Assembly (NCBI GenBank): GCA_016180645.1
Contig: JACPAV010000010.1
Location: forward strand, 1 to 64,000
Reading direction: 5' to 3'
Length of the DNA stretch: 64,000 nucleotides
Source of the DNA: Nitrospirota bacterium
GTDB lineage: Bacteria; JACPQY01
Part shown: in pieces, positions 15,001 to 24,000 of the stretch
Layout: each line of letters opens with the position of its first letter
Position numbering within the stretch: position 1 is the first letter of the stretch
Made by a program: the position numbers and the translations under genes
The notes under the pieces: generated by a model
Told to the model about the DNA's origin: nothing
Database searches by the model: none
The model's input: the letters and a program-made list of their open reading frames with translations, nothing else

Positions 15001-18000
15001 GTCCCTCCGGTTGGACAAGGGAGTCCTGGCCGACACCATCACCCTGAACGGAGGCAATCTTGCCGTGCTGGGGAACACGACCCTTGACAGGGGCACGCTC
15101 AACCTGAACGGATACAGTCTGACGCAAGGGACGGCGGGCGGTGGGAACCTGACGGTGACGGACGGCAACGGCGGCCTCACACTCACCGGAGCGTCCCAAC
15201 TCGTCATGGCCGCGGGACGAACCGCCCTCGTGGCGGGCAGTTTCACGTCCACGCCTTCCGGGGGAATTTCCCCGACCGTCACGTCCACGGCGCCCGGCGG
15301 CAGCGGCGCGGACTGCGTCGACCGCTTCGGAGCGTTCGATGTCACGGGCGGAACGGTGAACGTGACGGGCATGAATGTCTCCTGCGGAAACAGCGGCGCC
15401 GAGGCGGACGGATGGAATATCGGCGCCGGCGCGACACTCGCCAATTTCAACAACGTGTCCTTCACCAAGACCCGTCCCAACACGACGCATTTCACGATCA
15501 ACCGCGCCGACACCGCCGCCGCGGCCACCCTCACGGGCCTCTCGTTCGATTGCTCCTACTATCAGAACTGGACGGGAACGCCCGCGTCCTGCACCACGCT
15601 CGGAAGCGGCCGTATCGCGCGCGGCGTGGGCGGCGGCACGCCGACACAGCCCACCTGCGATCCCGATCCGCCGGGGGCCAACTGCGAACAGGTTACCTTT
15701 GCGCAGTACACCGTCCCTGCCGGCGTGAACCCGAGCGCGCAGGATGAGGCCCTGAACGGCATGTTCATCCGATGGACCCGGATCCTGCGATGGGGGGGCG
15801 ACTACGCGTTCAAACGCGCGCTGACCGTCGCGAATCCCGGCCCGGGGAACTACGCCGCCGGTGACGTGGGCGAGGTGGAGCTGACCGGAGCAGCGGCCAC
15901 GCAGATCTACGGGGCGTCGCAAACGGACGGGGACGACTTCCGACTCTTCTACGCGGGTTCCGGCGCGCCCGTCGAGAGATCCATCGACCGGGTGAACTCC
16001 ACGTTCTCGCTCACCCTCGTCAAGTTCCGGTTCCAGATCAACCCCGCCGTGAACTCCACCGCTTCGGATCCCAACTACCTTCTCGTCTACGGCAATCCGA
16101 GCCTGGCCGCCGGTCCATCGGTCGATCTGGGTGACAAACTGCTCCAGGACAAATTCGAACGCGCGGCAAGCACCAACCTCGGCAATGCCGAATTCCCGGC
16201 GGGCGCACCGGGACCGTTCGCATGGTCCGAAACGGTGGGCGATTCGGACATCAAGGCCGGCGTTCTGGAAGGGGTGGGGACTCTCGTGGTCGGCGGGGCC
16301 GTGGCGGGTCTGAACGCGGACGTCCAGATCCCGAGGCCGACGACCACCTACGCGAGTATTTCCGTATCCTACAACCGGTCCTCCGGCACGAATTTCGGCG
16401 GAACGCTCGCCGATCAGTACATCGTCGAATGGACAACGGCGAACCCGCCCGTCGGCGCCTGCGGCACCTGGAACGTCGTCGAGTCCATCGGCAACTCCGT
16501 CGGCGGAACCGTTTCCTTCAACCTCGGCGGCGGGGCCAGCAACAGTCCCGATTTCCGTCTGAGATTCTGCCAGATCAAAGACAGCGGATTTGACGGCAAT
16601 CTGGCCATCGACAACCTCCTCCTCACCGCGGGAAGCGTCGATGCGCCGCCTTCGAGCATGTCGGCGGGAGCGGCCGTTTCCATCAAGGGCGACATGAGCG
16701 AGTACTTCAACTGGACCGTGAGCGGCGCGCGGGCGGGCAACGGCGCCATCGGATCGGATACCAATACCGAACTGGAAATCGACTCCGTCGCCCAGGCCTT
16801 CTACTACCGCCCGGAACTCAACGCGAACATCGGCGTTTTCGCGCTGCGGGCTCTCAGCACCACGTCGGGCGATCCCACCGATACCAACGCCCTATACCTC
16901 CACGATCCCGACTCGAATCCGGCCGCCAACAGCGTCACGCTGACCACGCAGGGGCAGGTCAAGATCGGCGACAACGCGGCGGGAAAAACCGCCCTCGTTC
17001 AGAACGCCCTGCAAGTCCTGGACGTGGGCGGGGAGTTCCTCGTGGATACGGGCAGCACCGTCAACGCCACGCTCCCGGCGGTCGGGACCGGCACGATCCG
17101 GACGGCCGGCAACTTTACGATCAGCGGCACGTTCACGCCGGGGAGCACGACCGTGGAGTTGGATGGGACCGGGACCTCCGATCAGACGATCAGCCATACG
17201 GGCGACTTCTACCATCTGACCGTCTCGCGGACGGGAACGGGAAAAGTGATCACGAGCAATTCGTTCGCCGTGAAACGCAACTTCACCTCCAACGGCAAGT
17301 TTGCCGCCTCGGCCGGAACCGTCACGCTCAATTCCTCCAGCGAAAACCAAACGCTCACGACGGCCTCGGGAGACGCCTTCTTCGGCCTCACCGTATCGAA
17401 CACCGGCGGCGGGACGACGGTCTCCACCGCCACCTCCTTCGCGGTAAAGAAGGACTTCACGTCCAACGGCCGCTTCGTCGCCTCCGCCGGAACGGTGGAC
17501 TTCAGCGGCACGACCAATCAATCCGTTTCGGCGGCGGCCGGAGATCAGTTCTTCGGTCTCACCGTATCGAACGGCGGCGGCGGCACAACGGTATCGACCT
17601 CCTCCTCTCTCGCCGTGAAGGGGAATTTCGCATCCAACGGCAAGTTCTCCGCTTCGGCCGGAACGATGGACTTCAATGGGACCGCCAACCAGACGATCAC
17701 CACGACAAGCGCGGATACCTTCAGCGGTCTCACCGTCTCCAACAGCGGGGTCGGGGCAACCGTGTCCACCGCAACGTCTTTGGGCGTCCTGGGCGGCTTT
17801 GCCTCCAACGGAAAGTTCAGGGCCACGGCCGGCACGATCACCCTGAAAGGGACCGCCAACGCGGGCCTGACCGTGGCGACGGGCGACGAGCTCTGGACGC
17901 TTGCGATGGACAAGACCGGTACGGCGGGGAACGACATCCTGACGGTCTCGGGAGGGTCCGCCAAGGCGCTGGGCGGGCTCACGCTGACCGACGGGATTTT

Positions 18001-21000
18001 CCGGATGACGGGTCCGGTATCGCTCACGGTCACGGGAGCGATCAGCCAAGCCTCTGCCGCAACGTTGCAAACGGACCAGACGGGTGGGAAACCGACGCTC
18101 TCGGGTCCGGCCGCCGGATATCTGGCCTACGCGCCTTCCGGGCCGCTCAATCTCGACGGCCTCGCGCTGAACCGACTCACCAACCCCGGGCTGGACCTCT
18201 CGGCGAACCCGACGCTGACGTTTTTCCGCGACGTGGATTTCACGAATGGGCAGAACGGCGCCTCTTCGCGCTACGTGACTCTGCCGGCGGCGGCCGTGAA
18301 CTGGACCTTCCGCCGCCCGGGCTTCGACGCAAGCGCCGTGTACAACGTCTACACCACCTCGGCATCGCCGATCGTGTTCGTAGCGGGTGCAACGGGGGCG
18401 AAAGGTCAGGACGACAGCACCGCGGGCAACGGCATCGGCGGCGAGGAAAATGACTGCGACCCGAGCGATACCGGCGGCTGCGGCGACACCTCGGACGCCC
18501 TCCAGGGCCAGATCTCCTGGGCGTACGGAACCTACATTTGGGAGGGCGACGTGAGCAGCAGTTGGGCAACGGGCGCGAACTGGCTCGGCAACCCGGCGGG
18601 TCCGCCCACCACCGCGGATGACGTCCTCATCATTGCGCCTCTTCCCGGCGGGTTTGACCCCGTCATTGGCGCGGCGGCGACGGCCAAGCGGCTCTGGATA
18701 GCCGGCACGGGGAACCTGACTGTGGGTGCAAACCTGGCCATCGAAGGGGATCTGATCAAGGCGGCTACTTCGACGTGGAGCCACACGGCCGGGACCGTGA
18801 CGTTCCAGGGCGGGGTGAACCAGACGATCAACGTGGGCGGCACGCCGAACTTCCTGAACCTGACGATCGCAAAGGGGGGCGGAACGGTCTCGACCGCAAG
18901 CAGTTTCAACGTGGCGGGGAACTGGAGTTCGGACGGCACGCTGAGGGCCTCGGCGGGAACCGTGACGTTCAATTCCGCCACCGCCGATCAAACGTTTGCG
19001 GCCGTTGGCACGGACGAGTTCTACAATCTTGCCGTCTCGAAAGCAGGCGCCTTCAAAGTCACCACCGTCTCCTCCTTCAAGGTCAAGAACAACCTCGCCT
19101 CCGACGGCCGGTTCGAAGCCACCGCGGGAACGGTCACCTTGGAAGGAACAGGGAACAAGACGTTCACGGCGGCGTGCCCGACGCCCTACACGACGTGCGA
19201 CGAGTTCTTCAACCTGAGCCTCAACAACAGCGGTGGGGCGGGATCCGACCAATACAATCTCGGAGCGTCGGACTTTGAAGTCAAAGGCGCGCTGACGCTC
19301 GTCGACGGCGTGATCAACCTCACCGGCACGGCCAACGTCTACTTCGGTCCGGGTGCGACGCTCAACGTGCAGGTCAACGCCGAACTGGAAGCGCGCAAGT
19401 CCACCGCAAGCGAGCACTGCGACGCGGATGACGCTTCCCCATGGAGCATCGGCGCCGCATCCTTCCCGAAGCTGACGACCTCCGCCGGAAACTTCGCGTT
19501 CAGCCCGAACCCGGCCGGCAAGCTCGACTTCGACGGCCTCATCATCGACAAACTCAACGACAACGGTTTGACGCTGGCGGCCGGGACCAATCTCGTGGCC
19601 TTCAACGATGTCTGCTTCACCGGCGGGCAGAACGGCGCCTCCTCCCGCTACATCGCCGCGCCCAGCGCCGCCGTGTCGTACCTCTTCACGAGGCCCTATT
19701 TCGACGGCAGCGCCGTCTACAACGTCTACACCCCGGACTCCACGCCGCTGGTCGTCATTTCGGGGGCGCAGGGCGTGAAGGGTCAAGAGGACGCCGTGGA
19801 TGGCGACGGCATCGGCGGCGAGGAGAACGACTGCGACGCGGTGGACTACGGCTACGCTCCGACGCCGAATGCCGCCGCGCCGACGAACGCGGGTTGCGGC
19901 TCGACCGGCAACTTCGCGCAGGGCCGCGTCATCTGGTCCTACCCGGCCTTCACGTGGACTTCAGCCACCGGTGTGGCCACGAAATGGGACGACGCAGGCA
20001 ACTGGTCCTGCGTCGTGACGGCGACCTGCTTCGACGCGGACTGCGACACGGATGGAGCCGGCGGGGCCGACACGACCGGCGCCCAGTGGCCGATTGCGAC
20101 CACGACGGGATGCACCGCCTTGATTGTCGATCGGGACGATGACCCGGATCTCTCGGGCGCGCTGAGCGCCGCCGTGAAGGATATGGTCGTCGCGTCGGGC
20201 ACGTTGAACGTTTCCACGAGCGGACTCCTGATGGTCTACGGCAACCTCTTCCGAGGGCAGGACAATACCCCCGCCACGTTCAACGCAGGAGACCGCGACG
20301 CCGAGATCAACCACACATCGGGAGAGGTTCAAATGATGGGGGCGAGCGCGTTGCAAAGCGTCATTCTCGTGGGGGGGGGGAGCCTGTGGAATTTCACCGC
20401 CGCCAACGCGAGCAACGGCGCCGACACGTTCAACAACACGGCGGACGACGGGACCGTTCGCCTGGAGGACAACGTTTCCATCCGAAACGCCATCACGGTC
20501 AACGACGGCATCCTCGACCTGAACGGAAAGACGGTCCACGTGGACAACGGCAAGACCTTCACGATCAACACGACCGGCCGGTTCAAGGCCGCCGGCACGT
20601 CCACCGTCACCGCGATCGATTCGAACACCGGAACCCCCTACGTGGTGGACTGCCAGGCCTCCGGATTCGTCTTCAACGCGAACGGAGCGCTGGACGTGAC
20701 GGGCCTGGACTTCTACTGCGCAAACGACAACGGCTTCAACATGGCCGCCACCGCCCTCACCGGGGCGTCGGAGAACTTCCGAAGCGTCGCCTTCCACGAC
20801 GTGGTGGACACGGCCGGCATCGCCGGGGCGCCCACTCACCTCACGGTGGCCCGTCCGGAAGGGTGGAACAACGACAACGGCGGCGCCTGGGATTGCAGCA
20901 ACCCGGGCCTCACCCTCTTCAAGAGCATGCAATTCGACGGAACGTTCGGGGAAGGCACGGGACAGATCGTCCGCTCTTCCAGCGCCGCGGGCGGCGCCCA

Positions 21001-24000
21001 GGAACGCATCCGCTTCTGCACCTACTTCGCGGGCGTCATCTCCAACCCCGACAAGGACGACTGCGACGTGGACACCAAAACGCCGGTCCCGCCGTGCAGC
21101 GCCGATGCGGACGAGATCGACAATGTCTGGGAGCGGTCCGTCTACTGGGCGGGCAACTGGGATTCCAGGAGGTCGGTGTTGATCCACCCGTCCACGCCCG
21201 CCAGGGGCGAGGTCATCATCCACCTGACGGACGGCTCGAACGGAAACCCGACCGCGGCCACCCTCTACAACGCTTCCTCCTCCGCCGTGAAGTGCGACGA
21301 TTTCCGCGTCCTCGCGTACGTGGCCAACGACAACAAGTTCGAGTATCGCGATGTCGGACGGATCATCGACAGTTGCACCAACCTCGACGTTCAAGTCCGC
21401 TTCTACGTCCTCAAGAACGCCGGAGACAGCAACCTCGACTACACCCTCTACTACGGGAACCCCAATGCGACTGCGCCGGGGCCGTTCACGCCTCCGAACC
21501 CCTCCGTAACGGTGAGCACGGACGCCAACTCGCCCGGTTCGCCATGCGGCAAGAAAGTGTGTGTCCAGGCCGAAGTCTCGACCGCCGGCCTGTGGTCGGA
21601 TCCGTACAACTGGGTCCCGGCGGGGAGGCCGGACGAAAATACGTACGTGACGCTCGACGACTCGACCGTCGGCTGCGCCAACGCGCCGCCCGGCGGCTGC
21701 TTCCGCCACGATCCCGAACTGGATGGTGAGCAGACAGGAACGGCCACGGGGGCGACCGCAACGACGCTCTCGGACACGGCCCAGGCCTGGGCGACCAACC
21801 AATGGGCGGGTGGGACCGTTGAGATCACGTCAGGCACGGGGGTAGGCCAGACGAGAAGCATCCTGAGCAGTACGAACACGACGGTCACAGTAGCTTCGGC
21901 GTGGGGCACCACGCCGGCATCGGGCTCCGGCTACAAGCTCGCCGTGCAAGGCTTGGCGCTGTATCTCGACGTGCTCGACACGACGTCCAGCGCGGCGGAT
22001 AACGACGCCCTCAACCTGCTGGGCGCCAATTCCATGAAAGTCGGCTGGCTCCAGCCGGGCAACGATGCTCTCTACTACACGTCCGATGACGTCTCCGTAG
22101 GCGGCAACGTCACGATCGGCGCAAACGGAAAGGTCAACGGCGCGGGGGCCACCGGCACGATCCGTGTGCGCGGCAACTTCACCAACAACGGGGTTGGAGC
22201 GGGAGCGTTCACGGCGGGGAGCACGCGGGTGATCTTCGACGGCACGGCCGCTCAGACGCTCGGGGGCGGCAACGCCACCACCTTCTACAATCTCTGGACC
22301 CTCCGCGCGAACGCCACGCCTCTCTACATCAGCGGCGCGACGACGACTCTCAACGTGACCAAAGGCTTCACCCTCGCCTCCGGTGGGATCTGGGACCACT
22401 GCGCCGGAACGGTCAAGATCGCCGGCGGCGAGACCGTCACCGTGAACGGCAACCTGCGGACAAACGATGCGACCAACTGCGCTTCGGCGGCCACGCCCAC
22501 CGTTACGTCAACGGACGAAGTGACCCCCACGCGGTACAACTTCAACCTGAACGGCATCGTGGAGGTCAACGCCCTCAACTTCAAGTTCGCCACCTGCGCG
22601 GGCATGAACATCACGGCGACGGGAATAATCCTGAAACTCGACAACGTCAACTTCACCAACGCCCAGTCCGCCGGAACCTGCGGCCACCTCACGATCAATA
22701 TACCGGGGCCGGCAAGGGAAACGCTCTTCAACGCGACCTTCGACTCAAGCTTCAATATCGCCTCGGCGGGCTACTCCGGCGAAACGGCCAGCGTGGGCTA
22801 CAATGTGAAAGTGTGCGATACGAACGCGACAAACCATATCAGCGGAACGGGCAACGACGTGGTCGTCACCGTCGGCGCGCCGTCCGCGGGCGGCGGCGCC
22901 GGGTTCGGCGAGAACTTCGACCGCGAAGACCCCCCGGATGACGGCACGGGCGCCACGAGCAACGACTGCGCCGCAGCCAACGACGCCCGGATCGATTGGT
23001 CGAGCAACATCTCCACGACCCCCGGGCTGACCGTGGGTAAGGTCCGCGGCAAACCGGCGGTTGCGCTGGACGTGTTCAGCGTGTTCAAAGGCAACTACCT
23101 CGCCACGGGGAACGCAGCGGGCACCCAGGGCATCTATCTCATGGGCAACAACGCGGGCCTGAAATACGGATCGAACGCCGGCTACACGTGGGACCCGGTG
23201 GCCACGGGCGACGGCGAAATCGTCGGCGAACCCGTCTACGTGAGCGAACGGTGGTGCCCGGACAATCGGGACACCGTCTACATGGGCACCACCACCGGGC
23301 GCGTCCTCAAGCTCATCGACACCGGAACCCCCACCGGCGGGACGTGCCCTGCCGATGGCTCCGGCCTCTGCGCCATCGATTTCAACGGCGGGGCGGCGGG
23401 CATCGGTTTGTCCCTGGGCGATGAGGTCACCGGCCCCATGGCGGCTGACGGCGAATTCCTATATGTCCCCGTGCTCCAAGGAGGAGTGCCGAAGCTGAAA
23501 TCCCTGGAACTGGGCGACAGCTACGATTGCAACCTGGCGACGTGCGATGTAGCCACGGATCCGCCCGGCGGCGGCTGCGCGGGCTTCGCGGGGAATTGCG
23601 CCTCGGATCCGATAGCGGCCGGCTGCCACGAGCTGTTCACCCTCTGCAACAATCTTGGCTTCCAGGACTGCGCCGCGGTGGGAACCGGAACGGGTCGCGT
23701 CGAATCGCGCCCCGCGGTCATTACGGACACCGACGCGGATTGCGGCGTACAGTTCACCTACATCACGCTCGCGGGCCTTAATGGCTCCCCGGGAGGCGTC
23801 CTCCAGCGCGGCAAGGTGAGCAAGTTCGCCGCCTCGCCGGGCTGCGGCTTCCAGGCCACTCCCACGTACTCGATGGGGACGGCCTACGCCACGGCAGGCG
23901 ACGTGACGGCCAACATCACCTTCGACACCTATCTCCTCGCGGGCAGCGTTCTCGAAGGAGCCGCCAACCCGGTCTTCTATGCCCTCAACCCCACCGGGAT

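Larger units (their letters stand above)
2911..21470 (+). repeat. Six DUF2341-like modules inside the giant protein
   Basis: Copies begin near 2911, 5830, 9280, 12790, 15780 and 21148, each about 330-390 bases. The hallmark is WxGNWxxKRxxTI at the start, a middle VVEIKxKL- or VILRFDL-like strand, and NxDYFLxYGNP at the end. This is the pattern I know for DUF2341, usually found in large secreted bacterial and archaeal proteins. Spacing is 2.9-3.5 kb, except a 5.4 kb gap between copies 5 and 6, where one supermodule lacks the domain. Confidence 0.75.
1697..23010 (+). repeat. Eight acidic Cys-containing linker modules
   Basis: A conserved linker occurs near 1697-1881, 4504-4675, 8033-8205, 11461-11650, 14455-14625, 18391-18550, 19768-19970 and, degenerate, 22900-23010. 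The consensus is GAKGQxDSTGGNGIGGEEND, then CD, a variable loop with a second Cys, then QGxIxWSYPxFxWxG. Copies 1 and 4 use an EETESGADGTGES variant. Copies 4 and 7 carry an inserted PTPxAAAPTNAGCG. The last copy lies at the switch to the propeller region. The paired Cys suggest a disulfide and the acidic cluster a possible metal site; both are inference. I do not recognise it as a named domain. Confidence 0.7.
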
